NCBI GenBank assembly: GCA_963752965.1
Contig: CAVWAJ010000007.1
Coordinates: 310,001 to 374,000, forward strand
Source of the DNA: QHXW01 sp963752965
Lineage (GTDB): Bacteria; Acidobacteriota; Terriglobia; Bryobacterales; Bryobacteraceae
Direction of reading: 5' to 3'
Length of the DNA stretch: 64,000 bases
Made by a program: the position numbers and the translations under genes. This document shows, piece by piece, positions 1 to 8,895 of this stretch (position 1 is the stretch's first letter; every line of letters starts with the position of its first letter). A model generated the notes under the pieces. That model did no database searches, was not told the DNA's origin, and saw only the letters and a program-made list of their open reading frames with translations.

Positions 1-1053
1 CGGAGCCGTCTTGTTGCGCCCCGGCTTGATGGCCGCCACGCGAATCACCGCGAGGTCGCCTGAACGGTGATTCACCACCAGCGCGAACTGGTTGTCCGGC
101 GTGAACGTGATGCAGCACGGCTCTTGACCGACCATAACCACAGCCACAAGACTTCTCGTTTCCACTTCGAGCACGGTGACATCGCCCGATTCGGGGTTGG
201 CGGCAAACAGATACTCCGGCGACGCCGAGATCGCCAGCGCCCCCGGGGATCTGCCGGCTAGAAGGGTCTCGGTAACTTGTGAGTGATACGCGTCCACTAC
301 CACCACCGCGTCCATTCCCTTCCCCGTAACGAAAACCTCGCCACCATCGGCCTTCACACAGAAATTCTCCGGTTCCACCGGTAGCGGCAGGCGGACCAGT
401 GCGCCGCCGCTCTTACAATCCAAAACCGTCAGCGTGCGCGTGCTCCGGTTGGCAACCAGCGCCTGCCGCCCGTCCAGCCGGAAACGCACAGCGCGCGGAT
501 CGTCGCCGGCGTGCACTACCCGTGCCACAGCCGGCTTTCCCAGTTCCAAAAGACCCACCGCGCCCATCTCCGGAAACACGACGGCTGCCGCCGAACCGTC
601 GGTGCTCAGATCGAAGTCCACCGGATCGCTGGGTAGCCTCAGCCGCGCGCCCACCTCGAATTTGTCTAACGCGACCTTAACCAGCGTGTGCGGCGATCGG
701 CAAAGCACCCACAAGAACGCCCCGCCAGGCGCCATCCGCATGGCCACCGCCGAAGCCTTCAGCCATAATTTGCGTTTCACCCGCAGGTCGACGGCATCGA
801 TCTCGAAGATCGTGCCGGTTTGCGGAGTCAGCACATAGGCCGATCCACTCTCGGGATGTGCCACCACGGCCCACGGCGCCGAGTCGAGCCGGATCTGCCG
901 CACTACCGTGAAGGTGGTCAGGTCTACCGCCGCCACCGACTGCTCGCCCGCGTTCGCCACGAATGCGTAGCCGGGAAATCCCGTGGCGCGCCGCCGTCCG
1001 CAGGCGAGCGCTGCAACCGCACCAAGCACGAACGCGCGGCGGCTGCTCCGCAT
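1..1053 (-). CDS. YncE-like beta-propeller lipoprotein (3' end outside window)
   Basis: The frame stays open from an ATG at 1053 to the window edge, giving at least 351 residues with no stop. The N-terminus (MRSSRRAFVLG, then a hydrophobic run ending ALAC) looks like a twin-arginine or lipoprotein signal. The body consists of repeated short blades of the type 'ALVVNHRSGDLAVIRV', 'YLFAANPESGDVTVLEV' and 'AYVLTPQTGTIFEIDA', the pattern of YVTN/YncE surface beta-propellers. An in-frame ATG at 1095 also exists, but it would put 14 residues ahead of the signal peptide, so 1053 is preferred. The gene is divergent from mreB. The ligand is unknown, and the C-terminus is missing because of the window edge only. 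Confidence 0.8.
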   Translation of the reverse strand, partial: MRSSRRAFVLGAVAALACGRRRATGFPGYAFVANAGEQSVAAVDLTTFTVVRQIRLDSAPWAVVAHPESGSAYVLTPQTGTIFEIDAVDLRVKRKLWLKASAVAMRMAPGGAFLWVLCRSPHTLVKVALDKFEVGARLRLPSDPVDFDLSTDGSAAAVVFPEMGAVGLLELGKPAVARVVHAGDDPRAVRFRLDGRQALVANRSTRTLTVLDCKSGGALVRLPLPVEPENFCVKADGGEVFVTGKGMDAVVVVDAYHSQVTETLLAGRSPGALAISASPEYLFAANPESGDVTVLEVETRSLVAVVMVGQEPCCITFTPDNQFALVVNHRSGDLAVIRVAAIKPGRNKTAP

Positions 1054-1223
1054 TCCCGGAAAATCGTAGCCCCGTGTTATCGAGTTTTCATCCATTTGCT
1101 ACTGCATTTCCGCATTGCTCGCATTGGTTAACGCGCGCCAAATATAAGAGGCGCCTTTCCAGAATTATGCTAACATTCCCTTTAGAGTTGCTCTGATCCG
1201 GTCTTTCGCGGTGAACCTCGTCC

Positions 1224-2249
1224 ATGAATCTTCGCTCTCTGTTTAGCCTGTTCTCGTCGGATCTCGCCATTGATCTGGGCACCGCCAATACGCTCGTATT
1301 CGCGAAGGGCAAAGGCATCGTCGTCAATGAACCCTCCATCGTCGCACTCAACAAGAATACCGGCGAAGTGGAAGCGGTAGGCAAAGAAGCCAAAGAGATG
1401 CTGGGCCGCACCCCCGGCAACATCGTCGCCATCAAGCCCATGAAGGACGGTGTCATCGCGGACTTCAAGGTCACCGAGCGCATGCTGAATTACTTCATTC
1501 AGAAGGCGCACAACCGCAAAATGCTGGTGCACCCGCGCATCGTCATCGGTGTGCCCTCGGAAATCACGCAGGTGGAAAAGCGCGCCGTCATGGACTCGGC
1601 CTATCGCGCCAAAGCCAGCGAGGTACACCTGGTCGAACAGGCGATGGTTGCCGCTATCGGCGCCGGACTTCCCATCACCGAGCCTTCCGGCAACATGGTT
1701 GTCGATATCGGCGGCGGCACCACCGACGTCGCCGTCATCTCGCTCTCCGGCATCGTCTACTCCCGCTCCGTGCGCGTCGCCGGCAATGAGATGGATGACG
1801 CCATCATGCAGTACCTCAAACGCAAGTACAACCTCCTGATCGGCGAGCGTACTGCCGAGGCCATCAAGATCGAAATCGGCTCCGCCTATCCGCTCGATAA
1901 GCCCCTCACCATGGAGATTAAGGGACGCAATTTGATCGAAGGTGTCCCCAAAACCATCACTATCGATGACAGCGAAATCCGGGAAGCGCTTTCCGAGTGT
2001 GTCGCCACCATCTTGAATGCCGTGCGCGTCGCCCTGGAACGGACTCCTCCCGAACTTTCGGCCGATATCAGCGACCGCGGCATCGTATTGACGGGGGGCG
2101 GCGCCTTGCTTAAGAATTTGGATAAGAGGATTCGCGAAGAGACCGGGTTGCCGGTGTCCATCGCCGACGACCCTCTGGCTTCGGTGGTTCTGGGAACGGG
2201 CCGGATGCTGAGCGACTTTAGGCTTCTGCGCAAGATCTCGATCGACTGA
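1224..2249 (+). CDS. mreB: Rod shape-determining protein MreB
   Basis: This 341-residue protein is a bacterial actin homologue. It forms membrane-associated filaments that direct side-wall peptidoglycan synthesis by the elongasome (MreC, MreD, PBP2, RodA). The actin-fold signatures are present: phosphate-1 loop DLGTANTLVF near residue 15, phosphate-2 loop VVDIGGGTTDVAVISL near 160, and the adenosine motif DRGIVLTGGGALLKNLD near 290. Length is typical for the family. It is first in an mreB-mreC-mreD string, with 42 bp to mreC. No strong Shine-Dalgarno is visible before the ATG. Confidence 0.98.
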   Translation: MNLRSLFSLFSSDLAIDLGTANTLVFAKGKGIVVNEPSIVALNKNTGEVEAVGKEAKEMLGRTPGNIVAIKPMKDGVIADFKVTERMLNYFIQKAHNRKMLVHPRIVIGVPSEITQVEKRAVMDSAYRAKASEVHLVEQAMVAAIGAGLPITEPSGNMVVDIGGGTTDVAVISLSGIVYSRSVRVAGNEMDDAIMQYLKRKYNLLIGERTAEAIKIEIGSAYPLDKPLTMEIKGRNLIEGVPKTITIDDSEIREALSECVATILNAVRVALERTPPELSADISDRGIVLTGGGALLKNLDKRIREETGLPVSIADDPLASVVLGTGRMLSDFRLLRKISID

Positions 2250-2291
2250 ACGCACTGACGACCTTCCGCGGGCGCCGCCCGCTTCACCGCC

Positions 2292-3440
2292 ATGGAGACC
2301 CTGCTCAACCGCTACCGCAACATCACGGTTCTGCTGCTGGTGATCTTCGCACAGCTCATCCTGCTGGCTTACCAGGTCAAGAACGATAGCGACGTCCGCC
2401 TCATCCGCGTCTGGGCCGTCACCGCCGTCACCCCTCTGGCACGTACCATCGAAGGCGCTCGCGGCGGCACTGAAGGCTTCTTGCAGAATTACGTGTTCCT
2501 GCGCGACACCCACTCCGAGAATGAGCGCATGCGCACCGAGTTGGGCCACTTGAAGCTCGAAAATCAGTTCCTGAAAACGGAACTCGCCACCGCGGACCGT
2601 GCCAAAGCTCTCCAGGCGTTCGAACAGCGCTCTCTTTCGAAGATGATCGCCGCCCGCGTAACCGCTACCGCCGCCGGCGCGTCCGCCAGCGCCGTCTTTG
2701 TGGATCGCGGCTCCACCTCGGGCGTGGAGAAGGGCATGGGCGTAGTGACACCCGATGGCATTGTCGGGAAAGTGCTCGCCGCCTATCCCACCGCTTCACT
2801 GGTTCTGCTCGCCACTGATCCCAGTTTCGCCGCCGGCGTGGTTTCGCAGAAGAACCATGTGCGCGGCATCTTGAAAGGCATGGGCCACGGCAATTGCCGC
2901 GTGGACTACGTGCAGAACGAAGAGAAGGTCGAGACCGGCGAGTGGTTCTACACCTCCGGCGACGATCGTATCTTCCCGAAAGGAATGGCAGTCGGCCAGG
3001 TGACCGCGGCGCGCCCGGGCAACCCTTTTCAGGAGATTAGCCTGGATCCCACCGGCCTGGCGGGCGGTGTCGAAGAAGTCCTGATTGTCATGCAAGGTGT
3101 GCACCAGGAAATTCCCGACCTGAAAACCGCTTCTCAGGCTGTCTACGTCGGTCCGCCGCCACCCGCCGGCCCGAATGACGCCCAGCCCGCATCAGCCCAG
3201 GACGCTTCCAGCCCCGGCGCGAACGGCGCGCCCGTCCTTCCCACCGACGCCGACAAGATCCGCGAACATTACAAAGACGTAGCCGACGCCCAGGGCCACA
3301 AGTTTGGCGAAAATCCACCAGGCTCCAAGCCGGTCGATTTCAATTTTCAGATCAAGCCGGGCGACAAGCCCCCCGCCGCGAAACCGGTTCCGTCAGCTAA
3401 GCCGCCCGCCGCTCCCGCCGCCAAGCCAGACAACCAATGA
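2292..3440 (+). CDS. mreC: Rod shape-determining protein MreC
   Basis: This 382-residue protein has one N-terminal membrane segment (about residues 10-28, NITVLLLVIFAQLILLAY) and a predicted coiled coil (residues 70-110). The periplasmic beta-barrel MreC domain follows (about 115-275, including VDRGSTSGVEKGMGVVTPDGIVGKV). The last ~100 residues are a Pro/Ala/Lys-rich, probably disordered tail, longer than in most MreC proteins. MreC bridges the MreB filament to PBP2 in the periplasm. The stop overlaps the mreD start by 4 bp (ATGA), which suggests translational coupling. Confidence 0.96.
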   Translation: METLLNRYRNITVLLLVIFAQLILLAYQVKNDSDVRLIRVWAVTAVTPLARTIEGARGGTEGFLQNYVFLRDTHSENERMRTELGHLKLENQFLKTELATADRAKALQAFEQRSLSKMIAARVTATAAGASASAVFVDRGSTSGVEKGMGVVTPDGIVGKVLAAYPTASLVLLATDPSFAAGVVSQKNHVRGILKGMGHGNCRVDYVQNEEKVETGEWFYTSGDDRIFPKGMAVGQVTAARPGNPFQEISLDPTGLAGGVEEVLIVMQGVHQEIPDLKTASQAVYVGPPPPAGPNDAQPASAQDASSPGANGAPVLPTDADKIREHYKDVADAQGHKFGENPPGSKPVDFNFQIKPGDKPPAAKPVPSAKPPAAPAAKPDNQ

Positions 3441-3970
3441 GATACTCCGACGAGCATTCGCTGCTTTACGGCCAGCGCGAAACCCAGATTTCTCGTTTCA
3501 AGGCCTGGGTGCTGTTGCTCGTGCCGCTCGCCGCCATCCTGTTTCAGGTTTATGTTCCGCTGTTCTTCCAGTTCCTCGCGTATCTCGAACTTCCCCTCAT
3601 CGTCACCGTATATTTCGCGCTCATGCGCCGCAGTCCCATCGGCGGCCTGTTCGTGGGTGCGCTCGTCGGCTTGGCCCAGGACTCCCTATCCAAGAACCCT
3701 CTGGGCATGTTCGGCATCACCAAGACCATCATCGGCTATGTCGCCGCCTCGGTCGGTTTGCGCCTCGACGTCGACCATCCCCTCATCCGCCTGATCCTCG
3801 GCTTCTTCTTCTTCGTCTTCCATCAGTTCATCTTCTGGGCACTCTCCCGCGGCCTGCTCGGCCAGCAGGTAGCCTTCGAAACCCAGCGCACCCTCGTGCT
3901 CGGGCTGCTGAACGCCATTGTCGCCGTCTCACTGTTTCATTTTCTCGACAAACTGAAAGACCGTGCCTAG
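3437..3970 (+). CDS. mreD: Rod shape-determining protein MreD
   Basis: This 177-residue integral membrane protein has about five to six hydrophobic segments, for example FKAWVLLLVPLAAILFQVYV and LILGFFFFVFHQFIFWAL. The size, hydrophobicity and position after mreC identify it as MreD, the membrane partner of MreC in the elongasome. Its ATG overlaps the mreC stop by 4 bp. The next elongasome genes, mrdA and rodA, are not adjacent but lie 6 kb downstream. Confidence 0.92.
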   Translation: MRYSDEHSLLYGQRETQISRFKAWVLLLVPLAAILFQVYVPLFFQFLAYLELPLIVTVYFALMRRSPIGGLFVGALVGLAQDSLSKNPLGMFGITKTIIGYVAASVGLRLDVDHPLIRLILGFFFFVFHQFIFWALSRGLLGQQVAFETQRTLVLGLLNAIVAVSLFHFLDKLKDRA

Positions 3971-4010
3971 CTCGTCCTGCCGGAAAACCGGAATTCGCTA
4001 GAGTAGTGAG

Positions 4011-6119
4011 GTGACTCGATTCGCCCCCCTGCTGTTGCTCGCCCCCTGCGGCTTTGCCCAGACGGGTTGGCCTACGTACGGAAATGACCCCGGCGCGATG
4101 CGATATTCCACCTTGCGCCAGATCCATGCGGGCAACGTCGAACGTTTGCAGCCCGCCTGGACGTTTCGTACCGGAAAGCCTGGATCGGAAGCCATACCCA
4201 TTGTTGAGGACGGCGTCATGTACGTGACGGCTCCCGATGGCGTCTATGCGCTGGTACCGGAGACCGGCGAGTTGCTCTGGAAACACGACGCGTCGCCGGT
4301 CGCTCTGCGCGGGCTGGCGTATTGGAAGGGAACGGGCAGCGTGCATTCGCGCGTGTTCACCGGCAATGGACCATTCCTGTTGGCGCTGGACGTGACGAAC
4401 GGAAAGCCCGCGCCTGGATTCGGCAATGAAGGGCGTGTGGACCTCAAGAAGGGCGTGCTGGGTGATCTGAAGGACGGGCGCTACGCCTTGGATTCGCCGC
4501 CGGCCGTGTTTGGCGACGTTGTAATTACCGGTTGCAGCAACGGCGAGGGTTCGCCCAGCGCCGGTGCCTACGGCGACATTCGCGGCTGGGATGCGAAGAC
4601 CGGTAAGCTGCTTTGGACTTTTCACACGGTACCGCGGCCCGGAGAGGCCGGATCGGAGACATGGCCTTCCGATGCTTGGAAGAATCGATCGGGCACCAAC
4701 GTGTGGGGATTCTTCACCATTGATATGCAGCGCGGCATTGTCTATGCGCCGCTCGGTGCCCCGACCTCCGACTTCTACGGCGCGGATCGCATCGGCGCCG
4801 GCCTGTATGGAAACTCGCTGGTCGCGCTCGATGCGCGCACCGGCGCAAAGAAATGGCACCAGCAACTCGTGCATCACGACCTTTGGGACTATGACCTCGC
4901 CGCGCCCCCGGCCCTGTTCGAGATTCACCGAGGCGGGCGCGTCATTCCGGCCGTCGCGCAGATCACCAAGATGGGCCTGCTGTTCGTGTTTAACCGTGTG
5001 ACCGGAGAGCCGGTCTACGGAATAGAAGAACGGCCCGTGCCCCAAACGACGGTGCCTGGGGAAGTCACGTCAAAGACGCAGCCGTTTCCCGTGAAGCCTC
5101 CGCCGTTGGGGAAGAACACTTTTGGGCCGGAAGAGATGTATGACCGCTCGCCCGATCACGCACGCTTCTGCAAGGAATTGTTTGAAACAAATCACATGCA
5201 GATCGGTCCGCCCTACACGCCCCTGCCGCTCGAAGGGAACGCGCTGTTTTTTCCGAGCACGCTCGGCGGAGGGAATTGGGGCGGCGTGTCTGTGGATCCT
5301 TCGCGGGGCTTGCTGTTCGTAAACGTGATGCACATCGGGCAGTGGGGTCACATGGAGAAGCGCGGCGCGGAGTATGTGCGGACGTCTGCCTATGGGACCT
5401 ATGCGCGGTTCTGGAATCGGGAGACACGCATACCTTGCCAGAATCCGCCATTCGGTGAGCTGATCGCGATCGATTTGGCTTCGGGCGACATCGCGTGGCG
5501 ATCCGTGCTGGGAAGAATCGAAGCGCTGGAAGCCATCGGCGTGCGCGATACCGGGTCGCTGAACATGGGCGGGAGCATAGCGACCGCGGGCGGCATCGTC
5601 TTCATCGGTGCGACGAATGATTCCCGCTTCCGCGCATTCGATTCGCAAACCGGGAAGCTGCTTTGGGAAACCAAGCTGGAAGCGAGCGGCCACTCGAGCC
5701 CGATCACCTACATGGGCCGCGACGGACGGCAATACGTTGCTCTGATGGCCGCGGGCGGCGGTGGCTATCTGGGCGGCGGGCTGAGCAATAGCCTGGTTGC
5801 GCTTGCGCTGCCCGATGTCAGCCGGAAGCCCCTGCCCGCTTCGGTTGCGAAAGCAGTAGCCGCAAACGCCGTGGCAACGCGCGGAGTACCCAAAGTCGGA
5901 GCGTTTGCGCCCCTGGTGCTGCCCGCCGGTGGCGCGAAAGCGCTAGTCGAAAAAACCTGCGGAACAGGCTGTCATTCCGTTGAGGTAGTCACAAGTCAGC
6001 GAATGAATGCCGCCGAATGGAATTCGGTAGTGCAGGGAATGGTCGCGCGCGGAGCGCAAGCCTCGGACGCCGAGGTGGAAGTCATCGTCGGCTATTTGGC
6101 CACAACGCTGAGACGATAA
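4011..6119 (+). CDS. Secreted PQQ-dependent quinoprotein dehydrogenase with C-terminal haem-like motif
   Basis: This 702-residue protein starts at GTG with a short signal peptide (TRFAPLLLLAPCGFAQ). An eight-bladed quinoprotein propeller follows, resembling membrane-bound glucose or alcohol dehydrogenases. Supporting stretches are WPTYGNDPGAMRYS at the mature N-terminus, HHDLWDYDLAAPPALF, NRVTGEPVYGIEERPVP, GELIAIDLASGDIAW and GHSSPITYMGRDGRQYVAL. The C-terminal 60 residues look like a small cytochrome c module, but the haem motif is CGTGCH (Cys650, Cys654, His655), i.e. CX3CH rather than CX2CH. The family oxidises sugars or alcohols in the periplasm using PQQ; the substrate cannot be told here. 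It lies between mreD and mrdA, where shape genes would be expected. Confidence 0.9.
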   Translation: MTRFAPLLLLAPCGFAQTGWPTYGNDPGAMRYSTLRQIHAGNVERLQPAWTFRTGKPGSEAIPIVEDGVMYVTAPDGVYALVPETGELLWKHDASPVALRGLAYWKGTGSVHSRVFTGNGPFLLALDVTNGKPAPGFGNEGRVDLKKGVLGDLKDGRYALDSPPAVFGDVVITGCSNGEGSPSAGAYGDIRGWDAKTGKLLWTFHTVPRPGEAGSETWPSDAWKNRSGTNVWGFFTIDMQRGIVYAPLGAPTSDFYGADRIGAGLYGNSLVALDARTGAKKWHQQLVHHDLWDYDLAAPPALFEIHRGGRVIPAVAQITKMGLLFVFNRVTGEPVYGIEERPVPQTTVPGEVTSKTQPFPVKPPPLGKNTFGPEEMYDRSPDHARFCKELFETNHMQIGPPYTPLPLEGNALFFPSTLGGGNWGGVSVDPSRGLLFVNVMHIGQWGHMEKRGAEYVRTSAYGTYARFWNRETRIPCQNPPFGELIAIDLASGDIAWRSVLGRIEALEAIGVRDTGSLNMGGSIATAGGIVFIGATNDSRFRAFDSQTGKLLWETKLEASGHSSPITYMGRDGRQYVALMAAGGGGYLGGGLSNSLVALALPDVSRKPLPASVAKAVAANAVATRGVPKVGAFAPLVLPAGGAKALVEKTCGTGCHSVEVVTSQRMNAAEWNSVVQGMVARGAQASDAEVEVIVGYLATTLRR

Positions 6120-6280
6120 CGCCCTCGGGGAGCCGTTCTTCAGAACCAAAGCAGATCGCGAATTCGCGTTCCTTTGACTCTATTTCTACGCGTCTGGCGT
6201 TATACGACCCGGTACATACCAAGCGCTCCGTCTCACCGAGCCGCCAACGCCGCCTGACGCTGCCACAACCGCTCGGCCAG

Positions 6281-8710
6281 TCACTCCTGGCGGAGCGCGA
6301 CCATCGGGTCAACCCTGGTGGCTCGTAGCGCTGGAATCAGGCTTGCGAGTACGGCAACCACCATCAGGAACAGCGCTGCTCCCGCTATGCTGACAGGGTC
6401 CGCCGGGCTGACACGGTACAGCAGAGGCCCGATCTGCGGGGTTGCTGCCAGGACGATGGCGAGCCCGGCGGCGATCCCCGATAAAGCCAGCAACAAGCCT
6501 CGTCTCAGGACCATCCAAAGCACGCCTTCACGGTCGGCCCCCAGCGCGATGCGGATACCGATTTCCCTGGTCCCTTGGCGCACCGAGTAAGCCATAACTC
6601 CGTAAAGACCTACACCGGCGAGCAGCATGGAAATGACGCCGAGTACTCCGAGGAACAACGAGGCGAGCCGCTGCCCGAACCAGGCAGCTGAGATGTAATC
6701 CGACAGGGGCATGGCCGTCAGGCCGGCCGAGTTCGGATCGATGGCCGACATCTCGCGGCGGAGTATGGGGACGAAACCGCGCGCATCGCCGTTGGTCCGG
6801 GCATAGAGGGCCACGCCGCCTTCGCCACTGCCGTCGTGTACCTGGTCGAAGGACATATAGAAGTATGGTTGCGGCGCTTCAGACAGGCTCAGGTACTTGC
6901 TGTCCTTCACTAGTCCCACGATCGTGAACGGTTTTCCATCAATCCGCACCCGGCGCCCCACCGGGTAACGTCCGTCGAAAAAGCGCCGCGCGAAGGATTC
7001 GTTGACGATCATGACGCTTGGCGCGTCTTCGTTGTCCTGAGGCCTGAAATCGCGTCCGGCGAGAAGCGGCATCCTCAGCAGGTCGAAGTAGCCGGGCGAC
7101 ACCGAGGCGTGATGCACATCCAGGTTCTCGCCGGGCCTCGCCGCATACCCTTCCACCATAACCTCGGTCCATTTCCCCAGCCCGAAGCCGAGCGGAATCG
7201 AGTCGGAATAAGCGGCGCCTGTTACCCCTGGCGCGTCGAGCAGTCGCTCGCGGAGTCGCCGCGAGAACTGCTGCTCCTCGCTGGCAGTGTAGTTGTTCGT
7301 CACCAGAAAAAGACGGCACACCGTCACGTTGCGGTGATCGAAACCGGCCGGAGTGTTCTGCAATCCGTAAAGGCTCCGGAGAAACAGTCCGAGTGTCACG
7401 AGAGCCGCGAGTGCTAGGCCCACTTCCGCTACCACCAGTAGCCCTGACATACGCCGCGAGTGCCCGCTCTGTGTATCGCCTCTTCCTCCTTGCTTCAGTG
7501 CATCCACTAGGCTGCGCCGCACCGACTGAAACGCGGGCGGAAGACCGGAAATCAGAGCGGAAGCCAGGCAGACCAGGGCGGCAAAAAGGAACACCCGGGC
7601 GCTCGGGTGGGCGTCGAAGTAGATCGGCAATCCTGTAGGCGGCACGAAATACACGAGGACGTTCTGAGACCACAGAGCGAGAGGCAGCCCCGCAAGCGTC
7701 GCCAGAGCCGCCAGAAGCAGGCTTTCGGAAACCAACTGGCGGCTCAAGCGGCCCGGACTCGCGCCCAGGGCGGCGCGGATGCCGAACTCCTTCTGCCGGG
7801 CTGCGGAACGAGCCAGTAGAAGATTGGCCACATTCGCGCACGCAATCAGCAGCACGAGTCCGCACGCCGCACCGAGGATGGCCAGCGGCGATGCCAACAG
7901 ACCCGACGCCCCCGACTGTGCCTTCCAGATCGGTACAATTCGGGCGCCGATCCCCTCGTTGGTCTTCGGAAAGGCGCGGGCAAGGCGCGCGGCAGCCGTC
8001 GCCGCTTCGGCATTTGCCTCTGCGACGCTGACTCCGGCTTTGAGCCTGACGAGGGCGTGGAAGTCCCGTGCATCGCGCTCACGTTCCCCGGCCAGCGGTG
8101 CCGGAATCCAGCCATCCATCGCGATACCCGGCATATCGCCGCGAAATTCGGGACGCGCCACACCGACGATGGTGACCCGCTGCCGGTTAATGTGTACGGT
8201 GCGTCCCAGAATGAAGGGGTCGCCCTGGAAATAGTTCTGCCACAGCCGGTAGCTGATGACCGCCGTGAACGCTTTGGCCCTGTCGCCGTATTCGTCGCGA
8301 GCGAACGTGCGGCCCAGGACTGGCTTTACGCCTAGGACGTCGAAGTAGTTTCCGGAGACCAGTTCGAACCACGCGGAATAGGCATTCTCTCCGTCGCCGA
8401 TGGAGGCTGGACCCGGTTGGTTCAGCACCAATCCGGAGATGCTTCGGAGGCTGTCCTGGAAGTCCCGGGAGTCGGCATATGAAACGTTAGGATCCTCGAT
8501 GCCGCTGGCACGGACGGATTCGAGGACGGCGAGTTGCCCGTCGTCTTTGGCGCCGCGGAACGGGTGCAAGACCATCCCGTCGATCCAGCCAAAGACGGTA
8601 GTGGTGGCGGCAATACCGAGCGCCAAAGTAAGCACTGCGACCGCTGTCAAGGTCGGGGTCCGGCGGAGAACACGCGCCGCGTACTGGAGGTCTTCAAGGA
8701 TGCCTCGCAT
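6281..8710 (-). CDS. ADOP-type ABC transporter permease (MacB/FtsX-like)
   Basis: The 809-residue protein has the duplicated FtsX/MacB permease layout of acidobacterial orphan permeases. It shows an N-terminal membrane segment (TPTLTAVAVLTLALGIAATTTVF), a periplasmic MacB_PCD domain (about 45-235), then an FtsX domain (about 270-390, with LLIACANVANLLLARSAARQKEFGIRAALGA). A second periplasmic domain and a second FtsX domain follow (about 690-805, with REIGIRIALGADREGVLWMVLRRG). No ATP-binding subunit gene is nearby, as is usual for this group. Transported substrate is unknown. It runs opposite to the flanking shape genes. A similar paralogue lies at 48247-50673. Confidence 0.93.
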   Translation of the reverse strand: MRGILEDLQYAARVLRRTPTLTAVAVLTLALGIAATTTVFGWIDGMVLHPFRGAKDDGQLAVLESVRASGIEDPNVSYADSRDFQDSLRSISGLVLNQPGPASIGDGENAYSAWFELVSGNYFDVLGVKPVLGRTFARDEYGDRAKAFTAVISYRLWQNYFQGDPFILGRTVHINRQRVTIVGVARPEFRGDMPGIAMDGWIPAPLAGERERDARDFHALVRLKAGVSVAEANAEAATAAARLARAFPKTNEGIGARIVPIWKAQSGASGLLASPLAILGAACGLVLLIACANVANLLLARSAARQKEFGIRAALGASPGRLSRQLVSESLLLAALATLAGLPLALWSQNVLVYFVPPTGLPIYFDAHPSARVFLFAALVCLASALISGLPPAFQSVRRSLVDALKQGGRGDTQSGHSRRMSGLLVVAEVGLALAALVTLGLFLRSLYGLQNTPAGFDHRNVTVCRLFLVTNNYTASEEQQFSRRLRERLLDAPGVTGAAYSDSIPLGFGLGKWTEVMVEGYAARPGENLDVHHASVSPGYFDLLRMPLLAGRDFRPQDNEDAPSVMIVNESFARRFFDGRYPVGRRVRIDGKPFTIVGLVKDSKYLSLSEAPQPYFYMSFDQVHDGSGEGGVALYARTNGDARGFVPILRREMSAIDPNSAGLTAMPLSDYISAAWFGQRLASLFLGVLGVISMLLAGVGLYGVMAYSVRQGTREIGIRIALGADREGVLWMVLRRGLLLALSGIAAGLAIVLAATPQIGPLLYRVSPADPVSIAGAALFLMVVAVLASLIPALRATRVDPMVALRQE

Positions 8711-8792
8711 GTGATTCCTGCCTTTGAATGCAGTTTGGCTTCCGATTTTAAATGCTTGATTCTATTCAATGGCGACGCTAACCAGTTATCGC

Positions 8793-8816
8793 TTTTCGGA
8801 TTGAGATGTCCGAAAA
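8793..8816. promoter_or_regulatory. Inverted repeat TTTTCGGA-N8-TCCGAAAA, candidate operator
   Basis: This perfect 8-bp dyad has an 8-nt spacer. It sits 83-106 bp upstream of the ADOP permease start (8710, minus strand) and just after the S1/P1 nuclease stop side at 8896. The symmetry and half-site spacing suit a dimeric helix-turn-helix repressor. It could instead be a weak hairpin terminating transcription of the nuclease gene, but no T-run follows. Confidence 0.4.
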
Positions 8817-8895
8817 TGGGACGCCAGCTCTTCGCGGCCTCTCGCTGATCGCAACGTGTACGCGCCCCAGGCAGTCCCAGCGGTCGAAGCTTCTT

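Noticed and set aside
1182..2549. 455-residue open frame on the minus strand opposite mreB
   Set aside because: It mirrors the mreB codon pattern in a GC-rich gene, has low-complexity Asp/Gly/His-rich translation and no family features.
3828..5045. 405-residue open frame on the minus strand opposite the quinoprotein gene
   Set aside because: Antisense shadow of a clear quinoprotein; no domain pattern.
6157..6168. Perfect palindrome CGCGAATTCGCG between convergent genes
   Set aside because: A 12-bp palindrome in GC-rich DNA can occur by chance; no flanking structure or promoter context.
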